Both the position numbers and the translations under genes were made by a program. From assembly GCF_028607085.1 (NCBI RefSeq), contig NZ_CP117411.1, positions 3,486,501 through 3,550,500 of the forward strand: a stretch of DNA of 64,000 nt, given 5' to 3'. A model generated the notes under the pieces. It searched no databases and had not been told where the DNA came from. It was given only the letters and a program-made list of their open reading frames with translations. Positions within the stretch are counted from its first letter, which is position 1, and every line of letters begins with the position of its first letter. This document shows, one piece after another, positions 27,348-36,111 of the stretch. Origin of the DNA: Sphingomonas naphthae. Lineage in GTDB: Bacteria; Pseudomonadota; Alphaproteobacteria; Sphingomonadales; Sphingomonadaceae.

Positions 27348-28201
27348 GCCTTCAGCAGGGCGCGCAATTCGGGGTCGCGACCGCGCGGCGCCGGCGTGCC
27401 GAAGAAGAGCGCGAAGGCTTCTGCGGCCTGCCCCACCAGCATCGACAGGCCATCGATCGTGCGGTGGCCGCCGGCGCGCGCGGTGGCGAGCAATTCCGTT
27501 TCGAGCGGGGCGTAGACCACGTCATAGACGATCGCGCCGGGCGGCAGGTGCGTCGGATCGAGCGGCAGCGGCGGATAGCCGGTCATGCCGAGCGAGGTGG
27601 CGTTGACCACCAGATCGAGCACGCCACCGCGATCGTCCCACACGAAATCGCTGGGGGTGGCTAAGGTGCCGAGCGGGGCGGCGAGCGTCTCGTCGCTCTC
27701 GCCGATCTCGGCCAGCAGGGCGCGCGCCTTGTCGAGATCGCGGCCGAGAATGACGACGAGGAAGCCCGCGTCCTTCAGCGCATGGGCGATCGCCCGCGCG
27801 GCGCCGCCGGTGCCGATCAGCCGCGCCATTTTGAGCAGCGAGGGCCTGGCGAGATCGGGCTGGAGCGCCTCCATGAAGCCCGCCGCGTCGGTATTGTGGC
27901 CGGTCAGCCGCCCGTCCGCGCCGCGCACGATCGTATTGACCGCGCCGATCCGCGCCGCGAGCGGATCGACCGCGTCGAGCAGCCCCAGCACCGCGCGCTT
28001 GTGGGGGATGGTCACGTTGCAGCCGCGCCAGCCGGGATCGGCGCGGCGCGCTTCGATATAAGCGGGTAGCTCGTCGGGCGTGACGTGGCAGCGGCGGTAA
28101 TCGGCGTCGATCCCGGCTTCGGCCAGCCAGAAATTGTGGATCAGCGGGGATTTGCTGTGGGCGATCGGATCGCCGATCACCTCGGCATAAAGTCGGGTCA
28201 C
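27344..28201 (-). CDS. aroE: Shikimate dehydrogenase (NADP+)
   Basis: AroE reduces 3-dehydroshikimate in aromatic amino acid synthesis. The 285-residue protein shows the substrate site PIAHSKSPLIHN, the catalytic Lys in NVTIPHKRAVL, the Asp in GHNTDAAGFM, and the NADP-binding loop LIGTGGAARAIAHAL. The GTG start at 28201 overlaps the maf stop; the 3' end overlaps coaE. The strict overlaps suggest one translation-coupled operon maf-aroE-coaE-dnaQ. Confidence 0.96.
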   Translation of the reverse strand: MTRLYAEVIGDPIAHSKSPLIHNFWLAEAGIDADYRRCHVTPDELPAYIEARRADPGWRGCNVTIPHKRAVLGLLDAVDPLAARIGAVNTIVRGADGRLTGHNTDAAGFMEALQPDLARPSLLKMARLIGTGGAARAIAHALKDAGFLVVILGRDLDKARALLAEIGESDETLAAPLGTLATPSDFVWDDRGGVLDLVVNATSLGMTGYPPLPLDPTHLPPGAIVYDVVYAPLETELLATARAGGHRTIDGLSMLVGQAAEAFALFFGTPAPRGRDPELRALLKA

Positions 28202-28791
28202 GTTACGATTACACCTTGGATACGAAGCCAGTCGAGCAAAGGCAGCAGCGGCAGGCCGAGGATAGTGAAATGGCTGCCCTCGATCTTGGCGAACAGCTGC
28301 GCGCCGAGCCCCTCCAACCGATAGCCGCCGACACAGCCGCCGATCGCGGGCCATTCGGCGTCGAGATAGGACTCAAGAAACGCATCGGAGAAGGGCCGCA
28401 TCGTCAGTTTGGCGCCATCGACATGGCGCCAGATCGGCGCACCCGCCCGGCACACCACCGCCGCACTCCACAGGCGATGCGTGCCGCCGCGCAGCCCCTG
28501 AAGCTGGCTCCGCGCCTCCTCCCAGCTCTCGGCCTTGTCGAGCAAGGCGCCATCGGGCGCGGCGACGGTGGAATCGCAGCCCAGCACCAGCGCCTCGGGG
28601 AAACGCAGCGACAGGCGCAGCGCCTTCAGCTCGGCCAGCGCATCGGCCAGCGCGCGCGCGTCGAGCCCGTCGGCCAGCAGCGACGCCTTGACGGCCGCCT
28701 CGTCGACCCCCGCGACCTTCGCTTCGTGCGGCACGCCGGCCGCCGTCAGCATCGCCCGGCGCGATGCCGATTGGGACGCGAGGATCAGCAT
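28198..28791 (-). CDS. maf: Maf family nucleoside triphosphate pyrophosphatase
   Basis: The 197-residue Maf/HAM1-fold protein begins MLILASQSASRRAML, the SxSxRR family signature, with DEAAVKASL and LGCDSTVAAPDG (metal site) after it. Maf proteins hydrolyse non-canonical or canonical NTPs (dTTP/UTP or m7GTP groups) and affect septum formation when overproduced. The ATG shares bases with the ppsR stop (TGATG). The exact Maf subtype is not decided. Confidence 0.93.
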   Translation of the reverse strand: MLILASQSASRRAMLTAAGVPHEAKVAGVDEAAVKASLLADGLDARALADALAELKALRLSLRFPEALVLGCDSTVAAPDGALLDKAESWEEARSQLQGLRGGTHRLWSAAVVCRAGAPIWRHVDGAKLTMRPFSDAFLESYLDAEWPAIGGCVGGYRLEGLGAQLFAKIEGSHFTILGLPLLPLLDWLRIQGVIVT

Positions 28792-29612
28792 CAATTTTCG
28801 GCCGGCTGGGGCTTGTGCTCGGAAATGAGCTTGATGATCGCCGCCGCCGTCTCCTCGATCGAGCGGCGGGTGACGTCGATCACCGGCCAGCCGCGATCGG
28901 CGAAGATCCGCCGCGCGAAAGCCAGTTCGGCCGCTACCGCATCCTGATCCACGTACGCCGTCTCGGGCATCTGGTTGAGCGACAGAAGCCGGTTGCGGCG
29001 GATCTGGATGAGGCGATCGGGGCTGGTCGTCAGCCCCACCACCAGCGGATTCTTGAGCGTGTAGAGCGAGGCCGGCGGCGGGGATTCGATCACCAGCGGA
29101 ATGTTCGCCGTCTTGTAGCCGCGGTTGGCGAGATAGATGCTCGTCGGCGTCTTGGACGAGCGCGACACGCCCGCCAGCACCACGTCGGCCTCCTCCCAAT
29201 CCTCGGCCGCGACGCCATCGTCATGGGCGATGGTGAACTGGATCGCGTCAACCCGCGCGAAATAGGCCGCGTCGAGGATATGCTGGCGGCCGGGCTTCAC
29301 CTGCGCCTCCTGCCCCAGCATCCGCGAGAGCGCGCCGATCACCGGATCGAGCGCCGAGACGCAGGGGATGCCCGCCTGGCCGCAGCTCGCCTCCAGCTTG
29401 CGGCGCACATCCGAATTGACGAGCGTGTAGATGATGAGGCCGGGCCGCTGCGCGATCTCCTTCAGCACCCGCTCCAGATGGCCTTCGGAACGGACCATCG
29501 GCCAATAATGTTTGATCGGCTCGACATGCTCGAACTGGGCGAGGCCCGCCTTGGCGATGGCCTCGAGCGTCTCGCCGGTCGAATCCGACAGGAGATGGAG
29601 GTGAAGGCGCAT
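28791..29612 (-). CDS. ppsR: Bifunctional PEP synthetase regulatory kinase/pyrophosphorylase
   Basis: PpsR (DUF299/RP001) adds phosphate from ADP to, and removes it by phosphorolysis from, PEP synthetase or pyruvate phosphate dikinase. The 273-residue protein begins MRLHLHLLSDSTGETLEAIAKAGL and has the P-loop VSRSSKTPTSIYLANRGYK. The ATG at 29612 follows GGGAGGG. It is the first leftward gene from the putative oriC; its Caulobacter and Rickettsia orthologues border the origin in the same way. Confidence 0.94.
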   Translation of the reverse strand: MRLHLHLLSDSTGETLEAIAKAGLAQFEHVEPIKHYWPMVRSEGHLERVLKEIAQRPGLIIYTLVNSDVRRKLEASCGQAGIPCVSALDPVIGALSRMLGQEAQVKPGRQHILDAAYFARVDAIQFTIAHDDGVAAEDWEEADVVLAGVSRSSKTPTSIYLANRGYKTANIPLVIESPPPASLYTLKNPLVVGLTTSPDRLIQIRRNRLLSLNQMPETAYVDQDAVAAELAFARRIFADRGWPVIDVTRRSIEETAAAIIKLISEHKPQPAEN

Positions 29613-29919
29613 CAACCCTCCCGGACAAGTCTGTGGAAAAGCATCGGCGAATCGGTAGCGCAAGCGATCCCCGAGCGGAAGCCGAGCGATTCATTCCCAT
29701 GATGCGCGCGCCATCCGCGCATGCATCCACAGCCGACCGGCTTTTTCCCCAGCCTGTGGATTATGGGGGAAGCGCGCGGGACTCGGCGGGGATGCGTGGG
29801 CCCTCCCCGAGTCAAGTTGTTGGCAAGTTCGCCCGAGCCGAATAAACCCCGGCTCCCGCCGCCCTACTGACTCCATCAATCATCTAAGATTCTAGACTCT
29901 AAGAGTAGAAGGAACGCCC
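29613..29919. other. Putative chromosome replication origin (oriC)
   Basis: This gene-free gap lies between divergent ppsR and hemE, the origin position described for Caulobacter and Rickettsia. It has three DnaA-box-like 9-mers: complement of 29632-29640 (TTTTCCACA), 29723-29731 (GCATCCACA) and complement of 29755-29763 (TAATCCACA), against consensus TTATCCACA. A TTTTTCCCC/GGGGGAA inverted pair brackets the third. An AT-rich stretch at about 29865-29913 (ATCTAAGATTCTAGACTC) next to hemE could be the unwinding element. Genes on both sides point away from it. No experimental proof. Confidence 0.7.
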
Positions 29920-30963
29920 TTGCCGAGCGGTATCGAGACCCCCGACCGTCCCTTGCTCGCGACGTTGCGGGGAGAGGTTCGGGTGACCCCGCCGGTGTGG
30001 TTCATGCGGCAGGCCGGGCGCTATCTGCCCGAATATCGCGAGCTGCGCGCCGAAAAGGGCGGGTTCCTGGCGCTGGTCGAGGATAGCGCGGCCGCCGCCG
30101 AGGTGACGCTCCAGCCGATCCGCCGCTTCGGCTTCGACGGCGCGATCCTCTTCTCCGACATTCTCGTCATCCCCTATGCGCTGGGGCAGGATCTGTGGTT
30201 CGAAGTGGGCGAGGGCCCGCGTCTCGCGCCCAAGCTCGCCGACGTGGATCTGGCGTCGTTCGTGCCGGCGATGGACCGGCTCGATCCGGTCTATGGCACG
30301 GTGCGGCGGGTGGCGGCGGCGCTGCCGGCCGAGACGACCCTGCTGGGCTTCGCCGGCTCCCCCTGGACGGTCGCGACCTATATGGTGGCGGGGCAGGGAT
30401 CGAAGGAGCAGGGGCCGGCGCGGCGGCTGGCCTATGGCGATCCGGCGCGCTTCCAGGCGATCATCGACGCGATCGTGGCCGCCACGGTCGAGTATCTCTC
30501 GGGCCAGATCGAGGCGGGCGTCCATGCGGTGCAGCTGTTCGACAGCTGGTCGGGCAGCCTGGCGCCCGCCGAATTCGAACGGTGGGTGATCGCGCCGACG
30601 GTGGCGATCGTCGATCGGCTGCGCGCGCGCCATCCCGATACGCCGATCATCGGTTTCCCCAAGGGCGCGGGCGCCAAGCTGCCCGCCTATGCGCGCGAAA
30701 CGCGGGTCGACGCTGTCGGGCTGGACGAGACGGTCGATCCGGTCTGGGCCGACGGCGCGTTGCCGGATGGGCTCCCGGTGCAGGGCAATCTCGATCCGCT
30801 CGCGCTGGTCGCGGGCGGGGATGCGCTGGATCGAGCGGTCGATCGCATCCTGGGGGCTTTCCCTGCGCGGCCGCATGTGTTCAATCTGGGGCACGGGATC
30901 GTCCCCGACACGCCGATCGCGCATGTCGAGCGCGCTCTGGCGCGGGTCCGCAAGCGGGGCTGA
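29920..30963 (+). CDS. hemE: Uroporphyrinogen decarboxylase
   Basis: HemE decarboxylates uroporphyrinogen III to coproporphyrinogen III. The 347-residue protein has PPVWFMRQAGRYLPEYRELR and GFAGSPWTVATYMVAG. The TTG start at 29920 is supported by AGAAGGA 7 bp upstream and by family length. It is the first rightward gene from the putative oriC and is followed 10 bp later by hemJ. Confidence 0.96.
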   Translation: MPSGIETPDRPLLATLRGEVRVTPPVWFMRQAGRYLPEYRELRAEKGGFLALVEDSAAAAEVTLQPIRRFGFDGAILFSDILVIPYALGQDLWFEVGEGPRLAPKLADVDLASFVPAMDRLDPVYGTVRRVAAALPAETTLLGFAGSPWTVATYMVAGQGSKEQGPARRLAYGDPARFQAIIDAIVAATVEYLSGQIEAGVHAVQLFDSWSGSLAPAEFERWVIAPTVAIVDRLRARHPDTPIIGFPKGAGAKLPAYARETRVDAVGLDETVDPVWADGALPDGLPVQGNLDPLALVAGGDALDRAVDRILGAFPARPHVFNLGHGIVPDTPIAHVERALARVRKRG

Positions 30964-30972
30964 GGGCTTGGA

Positions 30973-31428
30973 ATGGAAGGGTTTCTCGGCGTGACCTATC
31001 TGTGGGTCAAGGCGGCGCACATCACCTTCGTCATCTTCTGGATGGCGGGGCTGTTCATGCTGCCGCGTTTCTACATCTACCACCAGCCGGTAACGCCGGG
31101 CTCGGCCGAGGACCGCCAGTGGATCGATCGCGAGCGGCGGCTGCGCAACATCATCCTCACCCCCTCGATGGTGCTGGTGTGGGTGTTCGGGCTGATCCTG
31201 GCGGCCAATATCGGGCTGTTCTCGGGCGCGGCCGGCCTGGGGTGGCTGCACGCCAAGCTGCTGGTGGTGTTCCTGCTGTCGGGCTTCCACGGCTGGGCGG
31301 TAAGCTACGGCAAGAAGCTGGCGACGGGCTATCGCCCGGAAAGCGACCGGACGCTTCGGATGATGAACGAGATTCCGGGCGTGGCGGCGGTCATCATCGT
31401 CATTCTGGTGATCGTGAAACCGTTCTAA
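30973..31428 (+). CDS. hemJ: Protoporphyrinogen oxidase HemJ (CopD-like membrane protein)
   Basis: The 151-residue, four-span membrane protein oxidises protoporphyrinogen IX to protoporphyrin IX in many alphaproteobacteria. Visible are the conserved His in YLWVKAAHITFVIFWMAG, the RLRNIILTPSMVLVWVFG span, and the HAKLLVVFLLSGFHGW span with two His. It is short and typical for HemJ. The hemE-hemJ-rho order is conserved next to alphaproteobacterial origins. Confidence 0.93.
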   Translation: MEGFLGVTYLWVKAAHITFVIFWMAGLFMLPRFYIYHQPVTPGSAEDRQWIDRERRLRNIILTPSMVLVWVFGLILAANIGLFSGAAGLGWLHAKLLVVFLLSGFHGWAVSYGKKLATGYRPESDRTLRMMNEIPGVAAVIIVILVIVKPF

Positions 31429-31449
31429 GCCCGTCCAACTCACCTAAGC

Positions 31450-31572
31450 CGTTCATCCCGAGCGCAGTCGAGGGATCGCCAGCATCGAGCGAAGCCGAGA
31501 TGCGGATGGCCGGGCGACCCGCCCTCGGCTTCGCTCGGTCGGGAAAGGCCCTCGACTTCGCTAGGGATGAAC
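31450..31572. repeat. Intergenic palindromic repeat, family A
   Basis: Outer arms CGTTCATCCCGAGCGCAGTC and GACTTCGCTAGGGATGAACG surround an inner inverted pair (GAGCGAAGCCGAGATG / CCTCGGCTTCGCTC). It occupies most of the hemJ-rho gap. Confidence 0.8.
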
Positions 31573-31596
31573 GGGCATGGGGAATGACCACAGCGG

Positions 31597-31626
31597 GTTG
31601 ACTTGACCCCTCCCGCACCCTAGCTC
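31597..31626 (+). promoter_or_regulatory. Possible rho promoter
   Basis: TTGACT (31597) is followed 17 bp later by TAGCTC, a -35/-10-like arrangement with a weak -10. The leader to the rho ATG (31736) is about 110 bp, and autoregulated rho leaders are usual. Tentative; apart from this and the repeat, the 31429-31735 gap shows nothing else. Confidence 0.35.
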
Positions 31627-31735
31627 GGGGCCAAGACCACCGCCGTTCGCGCGGCCCGGCCCATCATCCAGCCTCATCACGACCGGCCTAAAACGCCACG
31701 GCTGTCGATCAAATCCCCCGCCCAGGAACGCCCGA

Positions 31736-32992
31736 ATGCATCTGAAAGACCTGAAGAAGAAGACCCCCGCCGACCTGGTCGCGATGGCCGAGGAGCTGGG
31801 CGTCGAGAGCGCGTCGACCCTGCGCAAGCAGGATCTGATGTTCGCGATCCTGAAGGTGCAGGCCGAAAACGGCGACCAGATCATGGGCGAGGGCACGATC
31901 GAGGTGCTGCCCGACGGCTTCGGCTTCCTGCGGTCCCCCCAGGCCAATTACCTCGCCGGGCCGGACGACATCTACGTCAGCCCCAATCAGGTGCGGAAAT
32001 TCGGCCTGCGGACGGGCGACACGGTCGAGGGCGAGATCCGCGATCCCAAGGATGGCGAACGCTATTTCTCGCTCGTGCGGATCAGCTCGATCAATTTCGA
32101 CGATCCGAGCGTGGTGCGCCACCGCGTCAATTTCGACAATCTGACGCCGCTCTATCCCGAACAGAAGCTGACGCTCGACAACCATGATCCGACGATCAAG
32201 GACAAGTCCTCGCGCGTGATCGACATCATCGCGCCGCAGGGCAAGGGCCAGCGATCGCTGATCGTGGCGCCGCCCCGCGTCGGCAAGACGGTGCTGCTCC
32301 AGAATATGGCGCGGGCGATCACCGACAATCACCCCGAAGTGTTCCTGATCGTGCTGCTGATCGACGAGCGGCCCGAGGAAGTGACCGACATGCAGCGTTC
32401 CGTGAAGGGCGAGGTCGTCTCCTCCACCTTCGACGAGCCCGCGCAGCGCCACGTCCAGGTCGCCGAAATGGTCATCGAAAAGGCCAAGCGCCTCGTCGAG
32501 CACAAGAAGGACGTGGTGATCCTGCTCGATTCGATCACCCGCCTCGGCCGCGCCTACAACACCGTCGTCCCCTCCTCGGGCAAGGTGCTGACCGGTGGTG
32601 TCGACGCCAACGCCCTCCAGCGCCCGAAGCGCTTCTTCGGCGCGGCGCGCAACATCGAGGAAGGCGGCTCGCTCTCGATCATCGCCACCGCGCTGATCGA
32701 TACCGGCAGCCGCATGGACGAGGTGATCTTCGAGGAGTTCAAGGGCACCGGTAACTCGGAAATCATCCTCGACCGCAAGGTGGCCGACAAGCGCATCTTC
32801 CCGGCGATGGACGTCGGCAAGTCCGGCACCCGCAAGGAAGAGCTGCTGGTCGACAAGGCCAAGCTCTCCAAGATGTGGGTGCTGCGCCGCATCCTGATGC
32901 AGATGGGCACCATCGACGCGATGGAATTCCTGCTCGACAAGATGAAGGATTCGAAGACCAACGAGGATTTCTTCGATTCCATGAACCAGTAA
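31736..32992 (+). CDS. rho: Transcription termination factor Rho
   Basis: The 418-residue hexameric RNA helicase has an N-terminal domain ([23 protein letters not shown]), an RNA-binding cold-shock-like domain ([22 protein letters not shown]), Walker A in [14 protein letters not shown], Walker [16 protein letters not shown], the Q/R loops and [19 protein letters not shown] strong bidirectional stem-loop follows the stop. Confidence 0.98.
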   Translation: MHLKDLKKKTPADLVAMAEELGVESASTLRKQDLMFAILKVQAENGDQIMGEGTIEVLPDGFGFLRSPQANYLAGPDDIYVSPNQVRKFGLRTGDTVEGEIRDPKDGERYFSLVRISSINFDDPSVVRHRVNFDNLTPLYPEQKLTLDNHDPTIKDKSSRVIDIIAPQGKGQRSLIVAPPRVGKTVLLQNMARAITDNHPEVFLIVLLIDERPEEVTDMQRSVKGEVVSSTFDEPAQRHVQVAEMVIEKAKRLVEHKKDVVILLDSITRLGRAYNTVVPSSGKVLTGGVDANALQRPKRFFGAARNIEEGGSLSIIATALIDTGSRMDEVIFEEFKGTGNSEIILDRKVADKRIFPAMDVGKSGTRKEELLVDKAKLSKMWVLRRILMQMGTIDAMEFLLDKMKDSKTNEDFFDSMNQ

Positions 32993-33013
32993 GGTTCAGG
33001 GCATCGGGATACG

Positions 33014-33051
33014 AAAAGGCCGGCGCGCTCGAAGGAGCCGCCGGCCTTTTT
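33014..33051. terminator. Bidirectional intrinsic terminator between rho and a convergent gene
   Basis: AAAAGGCCGGC ... GCCGGCCTTTTT forms a 7-bp GC stem with a T run on the plus side and a matching A run on the other, so it can terminate rho (plus) and the convergent membrane protein gene ending at 33060 (minus). Confidence 0.85.
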
Positions 33052-33059
33052 CGTTGGGT

Positions 33060-33455
33060 TTACAGAGGGGCGTTGCTGATCTTGCGGGCGACGTAGCCGC
33101 CCAGCAGCGGCAGCCCGACGCACAGCACCGCCATCCAGGTCGGATGCGGGATCTTCACGCCGAACAGCAGGGCGAACAGGACCACCAGCCCGGCAATGAT
33201 CCAGCCGATGAAGCCGCGCCCGGAGACGAAATCGGCGACCAGCGCGCCGATGAAGGCGCCGGCGAAGAAGCCGAGGCACAGCAGCAGCTTGATGCGGAAC
33301 GGGATCATCGCCAGCGGATCGCTCGCCGCCTCGTTGGCCGATACGCCGAAATCCGCCACCGGCTGCGACAGGTGCGACTGGCCGGTCCACACGGTGAGGT
33401 AGATGATGGCGCCCGCGATCAGCGCGCCGAGGATCAGACCGAGGATGCTTCGCAA
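33060..33455 (-). CDS. Small membrane protein, function unknown
   Basis: The 131-residue protein has four hydrophobic spans: residues 2-22, 52-75 (MIPFRIKLLLCLGFFAGAFI), 83-100 and 108-122. A short periplasmic or cytoplasmic loop (TGQSHLSQPVADFGVSANEA) lies after the first span. No family is recognised. It is convergent with rho and has its own short unit. Confidence 0.7.
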   Translation of the reverse strand: MRSILGLILGALIAGAIIYLTVWTGQSHLSQPVADFGVSANEAASDPLAMIPFRIKLLLCLGFFAGAFIGALVADFVSGRGFIGWIIAGLVVLFALLFGVKIPHPTWMAVLCVGLPLLGGYVARKISNAPL

Positions 33456-33563
33456 CGCAGGCTCCCTTCACGGCAATGCAACATGCCCGATTGGTTAACG
33501 CGCGAAACGAAAAAGGTTCAATATCGATGTTTGATGGGCGCGTGTGGGTTGCCAATCTTAAGC

Positions 33564-33670
33564 CGTCACCCCGGACTTGTTCCGGGGTCCACGGTGCAGC
33601 CGGGCGCAGCATTGCCTTCATGTCAGTGCGATTGGGGTCAGGTGGACCCCGGCACACGGCCGGGGTGACA
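33564..33670. repeat. Intergenic palindromic repeat, family E
   Basis: The arms GTCACCCCGGACTTGTTCCG and its imperfect inverse (GTGGACCCCGGCACACGGCC then GGGGTGAC) face each other. It lies just downstream of the minus-strand gene at 33680. A second copy is at 49438. Confidence 0.75.
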
Positions 33671-33679
33671 ATCCGGATT

Positions 33680-33898
33680 TTAGCGCGAGGCGACGGCCAG
33701 CCGGGTCGCGGGCTGGCGGCGGCATTCCACGGTGACGACCGGATAATCCACGTCCACGCTGTCGCGCAGCGCGGCATCGCTCGCGGCGGCGCAGCGTTCG
33801 GCGGTGGCATAAGTGGTGGGCAGGGTGCGCACGGCCGTGCAGGTATCGCCCGCGTCGCCGCATCCCAGGATCGCCATGACGTAGATGAGCGGTTCCAT
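33680..33898 (-). CDS. Small conserved hypothetical protein with paired Cys
   Basis: The 72-residue protein begins MEPLIYVMAILGCGDAGDTC and contains TAERCAAASDAALRDSVDVDYPVVTVECRRQ, so four Cys in total. A similar short protein with the same opening occurs in other sphingomonads (from memory). GGGAGGG precedes the ATG at 33898. The hydrophobic N terminus could be a short signal or anchor, with disulfides outside. Function unknown. Confidence 0.65.
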   Translation of the reverse strand: MEPLIYVMAILGCGDAGDTCTAVRTLPTTYATAERCAAASDAALRDSVDVDYPVVTVECRRQPATRLAVASR

Positions 33899-34005
33899 TT
33901 CGGCCCTCCCGACCAGCACCGACGATAGAACCGACGACCAAGCGAGCCGTTCCATCGGCGAACCGTGATGGTGGCGAATCTTTGCGACGCGCCTATCTAG
34001 GGGCG

Positions 34006-35832
34006 ATGCCTCCCGATACTTCCGTGACCAGCGACCGGCGTGCCGAGCCGCCGATGCTGCCCACGATGCGCCGCTTCCTGCCTTATCTGTGGCCGGCGGA
34101 TCAGCCGAGGCTGAAGGCGCGCATCACCGGCGCGATGGGCTTCGTGCTGCTGTCCAAGCTGATCCAGGTCTATGCCGTCAGCTATGCGATGAAGGCGGCG
34201 GTGGACGCCATGTCGGCGGGCGATCGCTCGGCCGCCTGGTATGTCGTGGCGATCGTGATCGGCTATGCCGCCGCGCGCTTCTCGACGACGCTGTTCGACA
34301 ATCTGCGCAACGCCGTGTTCGAGCGGGTCGGGCAGGATGCGACCCACCGGCTGGCGGCCAACGTCTTCCGCCACCTCCACGGCCTGTCGCTGCGCTTCCA
34401 TCTCGAGCGGCGCACCGGCGCCGTCACCAAGGTGATCGAGCGCGGCACCAAGAGCATCGATACGATGCTCTATTTCCTCCTCTTCAACATCGCGCCGACC
34501 ATCCTGGAACTGGTGCTGGTGCTGGGCATCTTCGCGACCCGCTTCGGCGGCTGGCTGGTCGCGGCGACGGTGGCGATGGTCGCGGCCTATATCGTCTTCA
34601 CGCGGATCGTGACCGACTGGCGCAACGCGCTGCGGGCGAAGATGAACGATCTCGACACCGGCGCGGTCGCCCATGCGGTGGATTCGCTGCTCAATTTCGA
34701 GACGGTCAAATATTTCGGCGCGGAGGAGCGCGAGGCCAGACGCTACGATCGCGCGGTGCGGGTCTATGCGGCGGCGGCGGTGAAGAACGAGACGTCGCTG
34801 GCGTGGCTCAACATCGGCCAGGCGCTCATCACCGGCGTGATGATGGCGTTCGGCATGGCGCTGGTGGCGCATGGCTGGGGGCAGGGGCGCTTCACGCCGG
34901 GCGACGTGGTGTTCGTCTCGACCCTGCTGTCGCAGCTGTTCCGGCCGCTCGACCTGCTCGGCATGGTCTATCGCACGATCCGGCAGGGGCTGATCGACAT
35001 GGGCGCGATGTTCGACCTGACCGACACCCCCGCCGAGGTGACCGACGCGCCCGGCGCCCTGCCGCTGCGGGTGGAGGGCGGCGCGGTCCGGTTCGAGGCG
35101 GTGCGCTTCGCCTATGATCCCGAGCGGCAGATTTTGCGCGGGATCGACATCAGCGTGCCGGCGGGCAGGACGCTGGCGGTGGTGGGGCCATCGGGCGCGG
35201 GCAAGTCCACGCTCGCGCGGTTGCTGTTCCGCTTCTACGACGTCACCGGCGGGCGCCTGCTGGTCGACGGGCAGGATATTGCCGGCGTCACGCAGGCCTC
35301 GCTGCGCCACGCGATCGGCATCGTCCCGCAGGATACGGTGCTGTTCAACGACACGATCGGCTACAATATCGGCTATGGCCGGGAGGGCGCGAGCCAGGCC
35401 GAGATTCAGGCCGCCGCGCAAGGCGCCGCGATCCACGATTTCATCCTGTCGCTGCCCGACGGTTATGAAACCCGCGTCGGCGAGCGGGGCCTGAAACTGT
35501 CCGGCGGCGAGAAGCAGCGGGTCGCGATCGCCCGCACCCTGCTCAAGAATCCGCCGATCCTGATCCTCGACGAAGCCACCAGCGCGCTCGACAGCCGCAC
35601 CGAGGCGGAGATTCAGGCGACGCTCTCGGCCGTCTCCGAACGCCGCACCACCATCGTCATCGCCCACCGCCTCTCCACGATCGTCGACGCCGACGAGATC
35701 GTCGTGCTGGACGGCGGCCGGGTGGCCGAGCGTGGCAGCCACGCCGCGCTGCTGGAGGCGGACGGGTTGTATGCGGAAATGTGGAACCGCCAGCAGACCG
35801 AGCGCGAGGTGCTGGAGGAAGCGGCGGAGTAG
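34006..35832 (+). CDS. Atm1-type ABC exporter (ATP-binding and permease fused)
   Basis: The half-transporter of about 608 residues has six membrane spans (about residues 30-310) followed by an ATPase with Walker A VVGPSGAGKSTLARL, signature LKLSGGEKQRVAIARTLL, Walker B PPILILDEATSALD and H-loop VIAHRLST. The transmembrane part holds the Atm1/ABCB7 signature LLNFETVKYFGAEEREA and NIAPTILELVLVLGI. Atm1-like exporters move glutathione-related sulfur or metal conjugates and support Fe-S homeostasis. ATG 34006 (MPPDTSV) is preferred to 33982. Confidence 0.92.
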   Translation: MPPDTSVTSDRRAEPPMLPTMRRFLPYLWPADQPRLKARITGAMGFVLLSKLIQVYAVSYAMKAAVDAMSAGDRSAAWYVVAIVIGYAAARFSTTLFDNLRNAVFERVGQDATHRLAANVFRHLHGLSLRFHLERRTGAVTKVIERGTKSIDTMLYFLLFNIAPTILELVLVLGIFATRFGGWLVAATVAMVAAYIVFTRIVTDWRNALRAKMNDLDTGAVAHAVDSLLNFETVKYFGAEEREARRYDRAVRVYAAAAVKNETSLAWLNIGQALITGVMMAFGMALVAHGWGQGRFTPGDVVFVSTLLSQLFRPLDLLGMVYRTIRQGLIDMGAMFDLTDTPAEVTDAPGALPLRVEGGAVRFEAVRFAYDPERQILRGIDISVPAGRTLAVVGPSGAGKSTLARLLFRFYDVTGGRLLVDGQDIAGVTQASLRHAIGIVPQDTVLFNDTIGYNIGYGREGASQAEIQAAAQGAAIHDFILSLPDGYETRVGERGLKLSGGEKQRVAIARTLLKNPPILILDEATSALDSRTEAEIQATLSAVSERRTTIVIAHRLSTIVDADEIVVLDGGRVAERGSHAALLEADGLYAEMWNRQQTEREVLEEAAE

Positions 35833-35849
35833 GGGGCGTCTCCTTTCTC

Positions 35850-35999
35850 CGTTCGTCCTGAGTAGGGACTGAGCGCAGTCGAAGGCACGTGTCGAAGGAT
35901 AGGTGCAGCCTCGCCCCGTCCTTCGATACGCCATTTCGACGAGCTCAATACCTGTCCTGAGCGCCTGCCTTGGCAGGCAGTCGAAGGGGCTACTCAGAG
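35850..35999. repeat. Intergenic palindromic repeat, family A (compound)
   Basis: Arms of the CGTTCGTCCTGAGTAGGGAC type with an inner GTGTCGAAGGA / TCCTTCGATAC pair and a third partial arm (CTGAGCGCCTGCCTTGGCAG). About 150 bp, the longest copy in the window. The remaining gap up to 36111 shows nothing else. Confidence 0.75.
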
Positions 36000-36111
36000 A
36001 ACGGTGTGGGAGGCTTTCCCGCCGTCCGTCGACCCCGCACGGTCGTTCGCAGAAGGCGCTGGGGGAAGTGCGCGAACGGGCGTAGGGTCGGCGCCGGAGG
36101 GGTGTCGGCCA

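Noticed and set aside
29723-29731. GCATCCACA as a strong DnaA box
   Set aside because: It differs from TTATCCACA at two positions, so alone it is weak; I keep it only as supporting evidence for the origin.
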